The notes: generated by a model not told the origin, from the sequence alone. DNA of 58,422 nucleotides from Oscillatoria sp. FACHB-1406 (GCF_014698145.1 NZ_JACJSM010000030.1:1-58422), one strand, 5' to 3'. Counted from the stretch's first letter, positions 46,675-55,637 are shown. Program-made: numbers and translations.

Positions 46675-48645
46675 ATGACAGCTAATTCACCGCAAATTCA
46701 ACTCAGTTGGGACGATCCCGTAACCGGCGATCGCCGCGAACCGTCCCTCAGCCTCCCTATTGCCCTCGGGCGCGATTTCGCCCAAATGCCGCCTGAAATC
46801 GGCGGGCGACGGGTTTCTCGCATGATTCTCAATAGCCTCGAAGTCTCCCGCTATCACGCCCTCATCGATTGGCATAATGGCAGTTTTTGGATTACCGACC
46901 AGAACAGTCAAAACGGCACTTTTGTCAATGGGCAACGGCAAACTCGTATGGCACTGGCTTGGGGCGATGTTTTAACTATTGGTCCTTACCAAATTCAGGT
47001 GGCTTTAGGCGGGCGCAATTATACCGTCCCGCCCAGCAATTCCCAAATTACTTTTAATCCGGAAACGAATGCGCCCGATCCCCGTTTGCCGCCCAATCCG
47101 CCACCGCCCGGATCTTCACCCGATCGCTTTCCGCCACCAGCGTTTCAAAACCGGGAAGTCGCGGTGCAAGATTTGCACGCAACGGGATTAGAGGTAGACG
47201 AACGGGACTATGCTGCGATTGGGGGCGGTGTGGGGAGTTTTGTTTGGGTGGATTGCTTGCGAATTTTTGGGGTGGAACCGGAGCGGATCGTTGCTTTGGG
47301 GGTTGATGCTGATTGTTACAATCGATACAAGCAATTGTGCTTAAACTCGCAAATTCCCTTACACGAACGGCTGCGATCGAATTCCGATTCTTGTCCCGAT
47401 AATATCTGGGGTTTTCCCAGTTATGCTTGGCGGGAGACCTGGAGCGAACTTAAGAGCGGTAATTTTAAGGAAGCATTGGGCTTACTGTGGCAGGTTTTCG
47501 GGGAACCGACGCTAGCGCAGACTTATACGCCGCGTGCGGGACGGGTTTTCGATTCGATCGCGCGGGAACAAGAACGCATCGGCTGGAAAGGTATTTTTCG
47601 ATACGGGAGAGTACGCGCTATCCGCAAAACCACGGATGGGAGGTACGCGATCGCCTACTCGCGCACGACCACCGGAGGACGCGATCGCGCCTTCCTGATT
47701 GCCCGCTTCCTTCACCTCGCCACCGGCTACCCCGCGATCAAATTTCTCCCCGACTTACAAGCCTACCGCGAAAAAACCCAAGATTTTAAAACCGTTGTCA
47801 ACGCCTACGAACCCCACGACGAAGTTTACCAACATCTCGAACAACACGGCGGCACGGTATTAATTCGCGGGCGGGGAATCGTCGCTTCGCGCATCATTCA
47901 ACGCATCTACGAAGCGCGCGCGGTTAACCCTAAGATTCGCACCATTCATTTAATGCGATCGCCGAAACCAGAAGGACAAAAGTTCCGAAAAGCCAAACGC
48001 AAAGTTGAAAATCACTTTGAATTCCAGCCCTTCAACTGGCCCAAAGCCTGTTGGGGCGGCGAATTGCGTGCCGACCTCGAAGCCGCCAACCCCCAAGAAC
48101 GCACCTCCCTCCTCGCCGACTGGGGCGGAACCACCACCGCCGATCGCAAAGATTGGCGCGTAATGATAGAATCCGGACTGCGAGAAGGCTGGTATCGAGC
48201 GGAATTCGGCGAAGTCGAGCGCGTCGAACGAGAAAATTCCTGCATCATCACCTACATCCACAATCGAAACTATACCGGAACTCTGCGCCTGGAAGCCGAC
48301 TTCATTATTGACGCTACCGGCTTAGATGCCGATGTCACCGCCAGTCCCCTCCTCAACGATCTCGTCACTCATTACGAACTCTCTCGCAATCCCCTCAAAC
48401 GGTTGAACGTCAGCAACGACTTTGAACTGGTAGAAATGCGCGCGCAACGGGGGGCAATGTACGCCGCCGGAGCGATTACCCTTGGCGGACCTTACGCCGC
48501 TGTAGACAGCTTCCTAGGGCTGCAATACGCCGCCCTTCGCAGCGTCTACCACCTTGCAACCCAGCGCGCGCCAAGTTTAAAAGCGCTCAATCCGTTTTCG
48601 TCTTGCGGACAATGGTGGAAGTGGGCAGCAGATCGAGCGCCGTAA
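46675..48645 (+). CDS. FHA domain fused to a flavoprotein/NAD(P)-binding oxidoreductase-like region
   Basis: A 656-residue cytosolic protein. The FHA domain (about 25-115) has LPIALGRDF, SLEVSRYHALIDWHNGSFW and DQNSQNGTFVNG, so it should bind phosphothreonine. A proline-rich linker (about 135-160) follows. The rest resembles FAD-dependent monooxygenase-like proteins: YAAIGGGVGSFVW as the FAD loop, ARFLHLATGYPAIKF, a second nucleotide site GTVLIRGRGIVASRII and DFIIDATGL. This links phospho-signalling to a redox-type enzyme. The substrate is unknown. The last block AMYAAGAITLGGPYAAVDSFLGLQYAA is the flavin C-terminal motif. Confidence 0.8.
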   Translation: MTANSPQIQLSWDDPVTGDRREPSLSLPIALGRDFAQMPPEIGGRRVSRMILNSLEVSRYHALIDWHNGSFWITDQNSQNGTFVNGQRQTRMALAWGDVLTIGPYQIQVALGGRNYTVPPSNSQITFNPETNAPDPRLPPNPPPPGSSPDRFPPPAFQNREVAVQDLHATGLEVDERDYAAIGGGVGSFVWVDCLRIFGVEPERIVALGVDADCYNRYKQLCLNSQIPLHERLRSNSDSCPDNIWGFPSYAWRETWSELKSGNFKEALGLLWQVFGEPTLAQTYTPRAGRVFDSIAREQERIGWKGIFRYGRVRAIRKTTDGRYAIAYSRTTTGGRDRAFLIARFLHLATGYPAIKFLPDLQAYREKTQDFKTVVNAYEPHDEVYQHLEQHGGTVLIRGRGIVASRIIQRIYEARAVNPKIRTIHLMRSPKPEGQKFRKAKRKVENHFEFQPFNWPKACWGGELRADLEAANPQERTSLLADWGGTTTADRKDWRVMIESGLREGWYRAEFGEVERVERENSCIITYIHNRNYTGTLRLEADFIIDATGLDADVTASPLLNDLVTHYELSRNPLKRLNVSNDFELVEMRAQRGAMYAAGAITLGGPYAAVDSFLGLQYAALRSVYHLATQRAPSLKALNPFSSCGQWWKWAADRAP

Positions 48646-48680
48646 TACTTCACCCTTAGATTTCGGAGCGCGTGCAAAAG

Positions 48681-49271
48681 ATGACTTCCCCTTATTTAGG
48701 TCGTCCTAGCCATGAATGGTTCAGCATCACTCAAACCCTCGTATCTAACCATCCCCTAGAGCCACAAGAAATCGTTGATACGGTTCTTTTTTGTTGGCAG
48801 TCGATTCTTGAGACAAAACTGGGGTCTCGAAACTTTCAAATCGGTAAGGATATTTTTCCCAAACCTCAAATTATGGGATTTTTCTTGCACGAATTGATTC
48901 CGTTAGAGCTTGAAGCCAAATATCCAGGTTTTTGGAGAGGAGAGCGCACTGCGTTTGACAAGGATATTGTTTATTTACCTGATGACTCGTTCTCAATTGA
49001 AGTGAAAACATCATCTGCTCCTAATCGTATTTATGGGAATAGAAGTTATGCCCAAGAAACCGGTAGAGATAAAAAGAGAAAATCTGGCTACTATCTTGCC
49101 ATCAATTTTGAAAAATTCTCAATTTCTAGGATGCCTTCGATTCGACTGATTCGATTTGGGTGGATTGACTCAAGCGATTGGATTGCTCAGAAAGCAGCGA
49201 CTGGGCAACAATCGCGACTTGCGGTAGAAGTGGAAAAATATAAGTTGTTAGAACTTTATAGGCAAAGCTAA
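48681..49271 (+). CDS. type II restriction endonuclease, ScaI-like
   Basis: A 196-residue endonuclease. The sequence SPYLGRPSHEWFSITQTLV, then IGKDIFPKPQIMGFFLHELIPLELE and SGYYLAINFEKF agrees with what I recall of the ScaI family. The catalytic site would be DKDIVYLPDDSFSIEVKTSS, a PD-(D/E)XK with Asp in KDIVY and Glu-Val-Lys. ScaI cuts AGTACT; whether this enzyme shares the site is unproven. It is convergent with the methyltransferase gene, and the 3' ends overlap by 4 bp. ATG 48681 or GTG 48672 could start it; GGAG at 48664-48667 suits either. Confidence 0.75.
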   Translation: MTSPYLGRPSHEWFSITQTLVSNHPLEPQEIVDTVLFCWQSILETKLGSRNFQIGKDIFPKPQIMGFFLHELIPLELEAKYPGFWRGERTAFDKDIVYLPDDSFSIEVKTSSAPNRIYGNRSYAQETGRDKKRKSGYYLAINFEKFSISRMPSIRLIRFGWIDSSDWIAQKAATGQQSRLAVEVEKYKLLELYRQS

Positions 49272-50299
49272 AATAGACTTCCTTGGCAATAAAAACTTTG
49301 CCTTTCTTTTTGAAACTGTTTATATCTTTCAACAGCGAGTTCGCAATAATCTTTCCTGATTTCAAAACCCAATGACAATCGACCCAAGCCGACAGAAGCT
49401 ATTGCAGTGGAGCCGGAACCCAAAAATGGATCCATGACAATTTCAATTGGATTTGAAGATGCTTTCACCACTCTCTCAACTACCCCCAAAGGAAATTGAG
49501 CGGGATGCTTAGTTCTCTCCTTTGAACTTCGCTTTTCGCCGGTGGTAACTTTGGGAAAATCCCAAACATCAGACGGATTTTTACCTAAAGGATTGCAGCG
49601 GTATTTACCATTCTTTTTTTGATTTGGATACTTAACATTTGTATCTCGAATCTCATCTAGATTAAACGTATAGTTTTGCGAATCTTTAACATAAAATAAC
49701 CATTTTTCATTGCGCGGACTTAAACGATATTTTGTCGAAACTCCTGCTCCATATTTCCAGACAATTTCTTGCAGTAAGTAAAACGGCGATTTATCCCATA
49801 AAAGATAAGTTATGGGTACGCAAAGACCTTTTTTAGGAACTTCTTGATAACCGACATTCAACCAAAACGAACCCTTTGGTTGTGTGACTTCGTGAATGAG
49901 TTTCATCCATTGAGTACACCAGTTAATATATTCATCGACTGACATTTGATTTTCATATTCTTTACCAATATTGTAGGGGGGCGATGTAATTGTCAAATCT
50001 ACACTGATTCCGGAACGAGATAATTGCTTTAGGTAAGGAATCAGATCTCCTTGATAAAGGATAAAACCTGAATCCGCATAAAACGGCTTGCCTAAATGAA
50101 CTGTTATTTTTTCTAAAATAGATTTGTATTGAGAGTTTATCCGCTCTTCTGTAGCTTCATCAAAAGGTTGAAGTAATGCAGAAGGAGCGACTTTCGTGGA
50201 TTGATGTGGATCTATCCCTTCCAAGACATAAACATTATGCTCTTCACTGGCAATCTTCCTTGAATCATTTTCTGTTTCTGTTCTCGAAATTTTAGCCAT
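49268..50299 (-). CDS. DNA (probably N4-cytosine) methyltransferase of the restriction-modification pair
   Basis: A 343-residue beta-class methyltransferase. The catalytic motif DLTITSPPYNIGKEYENQ (SPPY, typical of N4-cytosine or N6-adenine enzymes) comes before the SAM motif VMDPFLGSGSTAIASVGLGR. AGVSTKYRLSPRNEKWLFYVK and PSDVWDFPKVT are target-recognition-side motifs common in this class. It protects host DNA from the convergent endonuclease. The first 70 residues are an N-terminal extension of unknown role. AT-rich relative to neighbours. Confidence 0.9.
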   Translation of the reverse strand: MAKISRTETENDSRKIASEEHNVYVLEGIDPHQSTKVAPSALLQPFDEATEERINSQYKSILEKITVHLGKPFYADSGFILYQGDLIPYLKQLSRSGISVDLTITSPPYNIGKEYENQMSVDEYINWCTQWMKLIHEVTQPKGSFWLNVGYQEVPKKGLCVPITYLLWDKSPFYLLQEIVWKYGAGVSTKYRLSPRNEKWLFYVKDSQNYTFNLDEIRDTNVKYPNQKKNGKYRCNPLGKNPSDVWDFPKVTTGEKRSSKERTKHPAQFPLGVVERVVKASSNPIEIVMDPFLGSGSTAIASVGLGRLSLGFEIRKDYCELAVERYKQFQKERQSFYCQGSLF

Positions 50300-50367
50300 T
50301 TTTGGAGTTTAATGAATAGACTAATACAAGATTACCAAAAGATTAGTATAACTTTAAAAAATTGGTA

Positions 50368-51423
50368 TTAAAGCGCTCGACTGCGTTGGGGAGGCCAATA
50401 AATTTTATAGGCTCGACCGACGATCGCGCGATCGCTTAAGTACCCCCAAACGTGGGAGTCAATACTTTCGTTACGATTGTCGCCGAGGACAAAGTAAGCG
50501 TTGGCAGGAATCGGAGGCGGATCGATTTCGTAGCCCGGAGGTGCGGCGAGGTAAGGTTCTTTAAGGGGTTGTCCGTTAATGTAAACTCGCCACTCCGAAA
50601 CGCTCGGATCTTCTCCCGGCAAACCGATGACGCGCTTAATGAAATAAATCTGTTTGCGTTTATTGCGGCGTTCTTCGGGTTTGAGGGCGACATCGGGCGC
50701 GCGGAAAACGACGATATCGCCGCGCTGGGGACGGTAGGCGGGATCTCGCCGCACGAAAACGAAGTCGCCGATTTGTAGTGTGGGGTTCATCGAACCGCTA
50801 GGAATCTCGAAGCGATCGATCGTGCGGTTAAACCAGTAAGGCGATAAGATAAAGAGCGTTCCAAAACAGAAGAAAAGGCTGGCAATGCCCGCAGCAATTG
50901 AGGTTGAGGGAAAGCGCTGGCGCTGGGGAAAGGTAATGTAAGCATGGTAGCTGGAAAGGGCTGCGATCGCGGGCAGCGCTAACATTACCCCAGGAACCAA
51001 TTGACCGATTTGAGAACAAGCGATTGTTAAACCCAGGAAAATACCGCCTACAATCGCTTTTTGCTGATAAAACTGCCCTAATCCCGGTAAAATCCGAGAG
51101 ATAAAGAGGGCAAACCAAGGATTTTTTTGAGTTCTGGGAATCTTTTCCCCGGTTGGTGAAGGTTGATGTTGGTAGATGCGGTGAAAAGCGTCATATAAAT
51201 TTGCAATATATAAGACTGCACTGGCAATCAGACAGACTAAAGCCGTTGCCGTACTGCCATCGGGAGCAAAAATGGAGTAAAACGCGATCGCGAGCAAACT
51301 GAACTGCCCCAGAAGCCAAAGGCAGGCAAATAAAGGATAACCGGCGTAAAATTGTCCCAATCCCGGGAAAAATAAAGAGAGATTGACCGCAAGCCACGGG
51401 TCTCGAACGGGAGGAGTTTTCAA
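50368..51423 (-). CDS. lepB: signal peptidase I with N-terminal membrane extension
   Basis: A 351-residue protein. The C-terminal half (about 165-350) is type I signal peptidase: catalytic Ser in FEIPSGSMNPTL, Lys in YFIKRVIGLPGE, and box E GDNRNESIDSHVWG. The N-terminal 160 residues are several membrane helices with two similar units, FFPGLGQFYAGYPLFACLW and ILPGLGQFYQQKAIVGGIF. This GxGQFY type resembles TM2/DUF5683-like modules and is unusual for LepB. The peptidase cleaves signal peptides at the outer face of the inner membrane. A TTG at 51423 is the only start near the conserved N-terminus; this is uncertain. Confidence 0.88.
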   Translation of the reverse strand: MKTPPVRDPWLAVNLSLFFPGLGQFYAGYPLFACLWLLGQFSLLAIAFYSIFAPDGSTATALVCLIASAVLYIANLYDAFHRIYQHQPSPTGEKIPRTQKNPWFALFISRILPGLGQFYQQKAIVGGIFLGLTIACSQIGQLVPGVMLALPAIAALSSYHAYITFPQRQRFPSTSIAAGIASLFFCFGTLFILSPYWFNRTIDRFEIPSGSMNPTLQIGDFVFVRRDPAYRPQRGDIVVFRAPDVALKPEERRNKRKQIYFIKRVIGLPGEDPSVSEWRVYINGQPLKEPYLAAPPGYEIDPPPIPANAYFVLGDNRNESIDSHVWGYLSDRAIVGRAYKIYWPPQRSRAL

Positions 51424-51588
51424 GGTAAGATCGGAAAAATTAAAGATTGTAAATGTTGTCTAATAAACAACAGAGATAGACCCTAGGACAATGCCTTTCC
51501 TCTCATCTTGACCAATTGATGTTGGTATGACAAGATGAGGCAGCATTCAAACCTAAATTTTTCCACCCTAAGATTCACTCAAATTGCT

Positions 51589-52200
51589 ATGTCCGTTCAG
51601 TTTCAAAACTATTCCCTAAAAAAGGCAGCCCGCTTCGCTGGTGTAATTGGAGTCGGATTGACGCTGGCGGCTCCAGCCTTAGCTGAAGACAGCCTCTACG
51701 CTCAAGCCCCCGCCCCCGCATCTAGACCGGCAGGCGTAACGCTGACCCCCGAGCAGCAACGCATCTTTAAAGACTATACACCGCCCGAAACCGAGACTTA
51801 CACTCCCGATTATCGGCTCGTCGAGCTTAAAGATGTTAAGCCCTATCTTTGCTCGAATAATTCAACCCCTGACTGCGGCTTTAAAGCGCCGACACCAGCC
51901 ACCGATCGCAAAACTGTTGTTCCCAGCTATGGCGTAAACGATAAAGAGCGCGACCCCGGCAGTATGGTGTGCCTCAACAGCAACAACCCGCTTTGTGAAA
52001 ACCCCCTAAACTACGGCCGCGAGTTTCCTTTTGATACGGCGGATAATTTTAAAGCCCGGACGCGCTCCTTATGGGCGGATCTAGATGAAGCCCTGGCTCG
52101 CCGTCGCTCCGCTCCTCCGATGGCGGCTCCGACACCCCGCGAACCCGCACCTGTTTTCACCCCCGCTCCGCAACCGGCTCCCGTGCGCGGACTCTGGTAA
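51589..52200 (+). CDS. secreted hypothetical protein, proline-rich C-terminus
   Basis: A 203-residue protein from ATG 51589 (MSVQFQNYSLKK). It has a signal peptide with a clear cleavage region (FAGVIGVGLTLAAPALAEDS). The mature part has four cysteines (YLCSNNSTPDCGF, MVCLNSNNPLCEN) that could form two disulfides. It ends in a Pro/Ala-rich tail. I do not recognise a family. A strong terminator follows at 52231-52270. Confidence 0.78.
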   Translation: MSVQFQNYSLKKAARFAGVIGVGLTLAAPALAEDSLYAQAPAPASRPAGVTLTPEQQRIFKDYTPPETETYTPDYRLVELKDVKPYLCSNNSTPDCGFKAPTPATDRKTVVPSYGVNDKERDPGSMVCLNSNNPLCENPLNYGREFPFDTADNFKARTRSLWADLDEALARRRSAPPMAAPTPREPAPVFTPAPQPAPVRGLW

Positions 52201-52230
52201 GAAGTCTAACTTAATAGCCCATACCCTTAT

Positions 52231-52270
52231 GCCTCCTTTTAGTTCTTCTGTACTAAAAGGAGGCTTTGTT
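52231..52270 (+). terminator. Rho-independent terminator
   Basis: A perfect 13-bp stem GCCTCCTTTTAGT/ACTAAAAGGAGGC (52231-52243 and 52252-52264) with an 8-nt loop, followed by TTTGTTT. It ends the secreted-protein transcript. Confidence 0.92.
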
Positions 52271-52447
52271 TCTCAAAGCCATTAATTGCTATAAACGTTG
52301 TCTATTGTCAATTATCAAATGCTTGAATAGCACTGACTTAAAGCTGGTGGGCGCTGCCCACCCTACGAAATATCTAAAAGGAGGCTTGGTTTATAAGAGC
52401 CGTTAATTGATACGAACGTTGTCCATTATCCATTGTCAATTATCAAT
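52253..52447 (+). repeat. direct duplication of a terminator arm flanking a REP
   Basis: The 67 bases from CTAAAAGGAGGCTTT at 52253-52319 recur, diverged, at 52374-52447 (CTAAAAGGAGGCTTG). The second copy carries one extra heptamer (CCATTAT). The REP at 52346-52366 lies between the two copies. Confidence 0.7.
52346..52366 (-). repeat. REP, GTAG head plus GGTGGGC/GCCCACC stem
   Basis: On the minus strand: GTAG, GGTGGGC, loop agc, GCCCACC, identical in core to the copy at 3519-3539. Confidence 0.7.
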
Positions 52448-52449
52448 TC

Positions 52450-53271
52450 TCAAAAGATTTCTTGCCATTCTGTCTCCGATAGCGGCTCGATTGCGAAATC
52501 TACAGCAAAACAATGGCGAGCGGCTTCGGTTAGGGCTTCGAGAATGACGGGAACAGGAATGGCGCTGCTGTCTCCCCAGATTGGCGCGCTAGCAGTGTCT
52601 CCAAAAACCTGTTGATATAAGCTCGATGGGCTTGACAAAATCATGGAACCGTGCTGCAATATCGTTCGATCGCGCCGCAATTGAGCGCTGCCGATCGCTT
52701 TTTGCCCTTGCGCCGTCACTAAATCCGCTGCGGTAGCGGTACTAAAACAACCGGGTTGCCCGATATAACCGCGTTCGGCGTGTCCGTAGTGCAGTTCGAT
52801 ACCGAGGGAACGCCAGCCTTGGATTAAAAATTCGCAGAGGGTTTCGTAAGTGCGATCGCGCGACTCGCCCATTTCGGAGGTGACAATCGCGTAGCACAAA
52901 TCGCCCTGATGCAGTACCGCCCTGCCTCCCGTCGGACGGCGAACCAGATCGATAGGTTTTCCGTGGCAAGTCAGCGATCGCCAAGATTCGGGAAATCGCC
53001 GTTGGTGGTAGCCTAGGGAAATCGCCGCCGGTTCCCAGGTATAAAATCTGATTGTCGGGGGCATTTCGCCGCGACAGTATCGATCGAAAATCCAGCGATC
53101 GATCGCCATTTGTACTGCCCCGCTTGCTTCGATAAACGGGATTAAGCGCCAGATGGGGGAGTGCGAGGAGAATGTCGGCACGGCTATTTTTCCGGAGTGC
53201 GATCGCGACAAAAACAGGACAGGGAATTTTTCAATGTTTTCAATCCCTTCATCCGATTCATTGGTACTCAT
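52450..53271 (-). CDS. lipoate/octanoate-protein ligase-like protein (LipM/LplA type)
   Basis: A 273-residue member of the biotin/lipoyl ligase fold, which attaches octanoate or lipoate to E2 and GcvH domains. Motifs: RFYTWEPAAISLGYHQR, LVRRPTGGRAVLHQGDLCYA, and QKAIGSAQLRRDRTILQHGSMIL with the lysine that binds the acyl chain. The Cys in IGQPGCFSTATAADLV lies where LipM-type octanoyltransferases keep their catalytic Cys, so LipM-like activity is the best guess. No lipA or lipB is in the window. The start is the ATG at 53271. Confidence 0.87.
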   Translation of the reverse strand: MSTNESDEGIENIEKFPVLFLSRSHSGKIAVPTFSSHSPIWRLIPFIEASGAVQMAIDRWIFDRYCRGEMPPTIRFYTWEPAAISLGYHQRRFPESWRSLTCHGKPIDLVRRPTGGRAVLHQGDLCYAIVTSEMGESRDRTYETLCEFLIQGWRSLGIELHYGHAERGYIGQPGCFSTATAADLVTAQGQKAIGSAQLRRDRTILQHGSMILSSPSSLYQQVFGDTASAPIWGDSSAIPVPVILEALTEAARHCFAVDFAIEPLSETEWQEIF

Positions 53272-53321
53272 GCGGAGTATAACAAAGTTGATGTAGAAAC
53301 AATCTAGCCGGAAGTAAAGAG

Positions 53322-53570
53322 ATGGAGTTGCGACCTATTAGAAGTGAAGCTGACTATCAGCAAGCATTGCAGGAAATTGAGATGCTATTTGATGCCGCTT
53401 CCAATACCCCAGAATTCGATCGACTTGAGATTCTTAGCACGCTCATTGACGCTTACGAAAAAGTTCACTGCCCGATCCGATCGAAGCGATTCAATGAATT
53501 GCCAATCCAAGATATCTCACCCACCTCACGAGCCTCTATCTCCCAGGATCTACGGAACAAACCCAGCTAA
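53322..53570 (+). pseudogene. frameshifted HigA-type antitoxin remnant
   Basis: The first 52 codons match the N-terminus of HigA antitoxins: MELRPIRSEADYQQALQEIE, then TPEFDRLEILSTLIDAYEKVHCP. After that the frame gives non-family residues (RSKRFNELPIQDI). In the frame shifted by minus one the expected DPIEAIQ appears at about 53471-53491 and then a stop. The helix-turn-helix domain is missing altogether. No HigB toxin is adjacent. It is a broken remnant, although the short product could still be translated. Confidence 0.65.
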
Positions 53571-53661
53571 AATAGAGACAGATTGACTCTTAAAGCGTCA
53601 GGTTTAGCCCTCGCCCATCCGCATCGCCGAGCCAACCCTTCTATCTGTCTCTAACCCGAAG

Positions 53662-54645
53662 ATGGTGCAATTTCATATTCAGTCTGACAGCGATATTCCC
53701 GCTTCCAAGCAACTGTTCGACCAAATTCAGTTCGCGATCGCGTCTCGGCAATATCCCCCCGGTCATCGTCTCCCCAGTACCCGCCAACTGGCGATGATTA
53801 CCGGACTTCACCGCAACACGATTAGTAAAGTTTACCGCCAACTCGAAGAAACCGGCCTCGTTGAATCCCAAGCCGGTTCCGGTATTTACGTCAAAGCCCA
53901 AGGACACGAAGGCGGAACTCGCCGCAGTTCTCCCATCCTCGACCAATATCCCGAAGCCTACAAACTCGTCCAAAATAGCCTCGATGCGCTGCTCGGACAA
54001 GGCTGTTCTCTCTCTCAAGCCCGGGAACTCTTTCTTTCGGAAATTGACTGGCGTTTGCGCTGTAGCGCGCGCGTTCTCGTCACCGTTCCCTCGCGAGATT
54101 TGGGCGCGGGCGAATTAATGGTTCAAGAAATCGAACAAGCGCTGAAAATTCCCGTTCAACTCGTGCCGATGGAAGAATTAGGGCGAGTTCTCGACCAAAC
54201 GCTTTCGGGAACGGTTGTCACCAGTCGCTATTTTATCGGTCAAGCGGAAGCCCTAGCTGCCCCGAAATCCGTGCGAGTGATTCCCGTCGATATTTACGAT
54301 TACGCCAAAGAAATTCAAATTATCGGGACTTTGGCGAAAGGCAGTTGCATTGGTTTGGTCAGTTTGAGCGCGGGAATTCTGGGCGTGGCGGAAATTATCG
54401 TTCACAGTCTGCGCGGAGACGATATCCTGGTGATGGCGGCGCAGGTAGACGACACATACAAACTCAATGCGTTAGTTCGCAGCGCCCAAACGATTGTCAG
54501 CGATAAAGCCAGTTACGCGCGCGTGAAAGCGGCAATCCTTGCGGCTCGCGATGATTTGATTCGCCACCCAGAACTGATTTGCAGCGAAAATTATATTGGG
54601 GAAAAATCGATTAATTTGCTCAAGCGCGAGTTGGGGTTGGGTTAA
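53662..54645 (+). CDS. plmA: GntR-family regulator PlmA
   Basis: A 327-residue regulator. The GntR winged helix (about 8-80) shows PASKQLFDQIQFAIASRQYPPGH and STRQLAMITGLHRNTISKVYRQLEETGLV with the wing AGSGIYV. The C-terminal 240 residues are not an aminotransferase or FadR domain but the conserved cyanobacterial PlmA region (LVTVPSRDLGAGELMVQEIEQAL, IIVHSLRGDDILVMAAQVDD). PlmA was named for plasmid maintenance in Anabaena and binds the PII-PipX complex, tying it to carbon/nitrogen signalling. It stands alone after a broken antitoxin gene and converges on the FAH-family gene. Confidence 0.9.
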   Translation: MVQFHIQSDSDIPASKQLFDQIQFAIASRQYPPGHRLPSTRQLAMITGLHRNTISKVYRQLEETGLVESQAGSGIYVKAQGHEGGTRRSSPILDQYPEAYKLVQNSLDALLGQGCSLSQARELFLSEIDWRLRCSARVLVTVPSRDLGAGELMVQEIEQALKIPVQLVPMEELGRVLDQTLSGTVVTSRYFIGQAEALAAPKSVRVIPVDIYDYAKEIQIIGTLAKGSCIGLVSLSAGILGVAEIIVHSLRGDDILVMAAQVDDTYKLNALVRSAQTIVSDKASYARVKAAILAARDDLIRHPELICSENYIGEKSINLLKRELGLG

Positions 54646-54653
54646 ATCGGCGT

Positions 54654-55430
54654 TTAAGTTCCCTCTCGCACTGAATTTTCGAGCATCCCAATACCTTCTA
54701 TTTCGATGCGCACGCGATCGCCTTTTTCGAGCGGACCGATTCCTTCTGGCGTTCCGGTTAAAATCAAATCTCCGGGCAGCAGCGTCATCACTTGGGAGAT
54801 GTAGGAGACGAGAAACTCCGGCGAAAAAACCATCTCGCCGATCGAGGCTGACTGACGCGGTTTGGGTTCGTCGTTGACAAACGTCTGTAACCTCGCTGCC
54901 GCGCTCAATTCGCGTACAATCCAGGGGCCTAACGGGCAAAAGGTATCGAAACCTTTGCCGCGCGTCCATTGGCTGTCCTTACGCTGCAAATCGCGGGCGG
55001 TGACATCGTTGGCGATGGTATAGCCCCAGATTTTATTTTGGGCTTCTTCGGGGGTACAATGGCGGGCGCGATCGCCAATCGTTATTGCTAATTCGCCTTC
55101 GTAATCCACGCGCTGCGACTGAGAGGGATATTCAATCGCTTGCCCGTCGGCGATAATCGTCGTCGGCGGTTTGAGAAATAATAGGGGTTCTTCAGGAACG
55201 GGCGTTCCCATCTCAGCGGCGTGGTTGGCATAGTTTTTGCCCACGGCAATAATTTTTGAGGGCGCGCAAGGTGCTAAAAGCTGGTAATCCTCGCCCCCTA
55301 AAATTTCCTTCGTCGGTTGTCCTCCCAGCCAAGGCGGAGCGTCGAGGACTTGAACCGCGCGATCGAGTTGTAGCAATCCGTAATAGATTTGCCCTTTGAG
55401 GGTTTTGACCCGGACGTAGCGTTGCGCCAT
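54654..55430 (-). CDS. fumarylacetoacetate hydrolase family protein
   Basis: A 258-residue FAH-fold enzyme. CAPSKIIAVGKNYANHAAEMG, then LLFLKPPTTIIADG, VDYEGELAITIGDRAR with two metal-binding acids, IWGYTIANDVTARDLQ and LLPGDLILTGTPEGIGPL are the family landmarks. Members hydrolyse or decarboxylate beta-diketo acids such as acylpyruvates; oxaloacetate decarboxylation is common. The N-terminal 60 residues match the DUF2437-type cap region. The substrate is not certain. The start is the ATG at 55430. Confidence 0.92.
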   Translation of the reverse strand: MAQRYVRVKTLKGQIYYGLLQLDRAVQVLDAPPWLGGQPTKEILGGEDYQLLAPCAPSKIIAVGKNYANHAAEMGTPVPEEPLLFLKPPTTIIADGQAIEYPSQSQRVDYEGELAITIGDRARHCTPEEAQNKIWGYTIANDVTARDLQRKDSQWTRGKGFDTFCPLGPWIVRELSAAARLQTFVNDEPKPRQSASIGEMVFSPEFLVSYISQVMTLLPGDLILTGTPEGIGPLEKGDRVRIEIEGIGMLENSVREGT

Positions 55431-55637
55431 AAATCAAAAAAAAATCGAGTATGAGTTGCCAATCGAGTTGAATTGATGCTCGCAAGAGAGATTAGCCTTT
55501 AAAAAATGCGACAATGGATAAGTCGTAGTAAGATTGTAAATCCTTGCTTCCGATCTGTTTAGCTCGGGCTGTTGAAGTTTTTGCCCGTCCGACTAACTGG
55601 CTCGGAAGCCATTTTGTCCGTAAGGAGACTGCTAACC

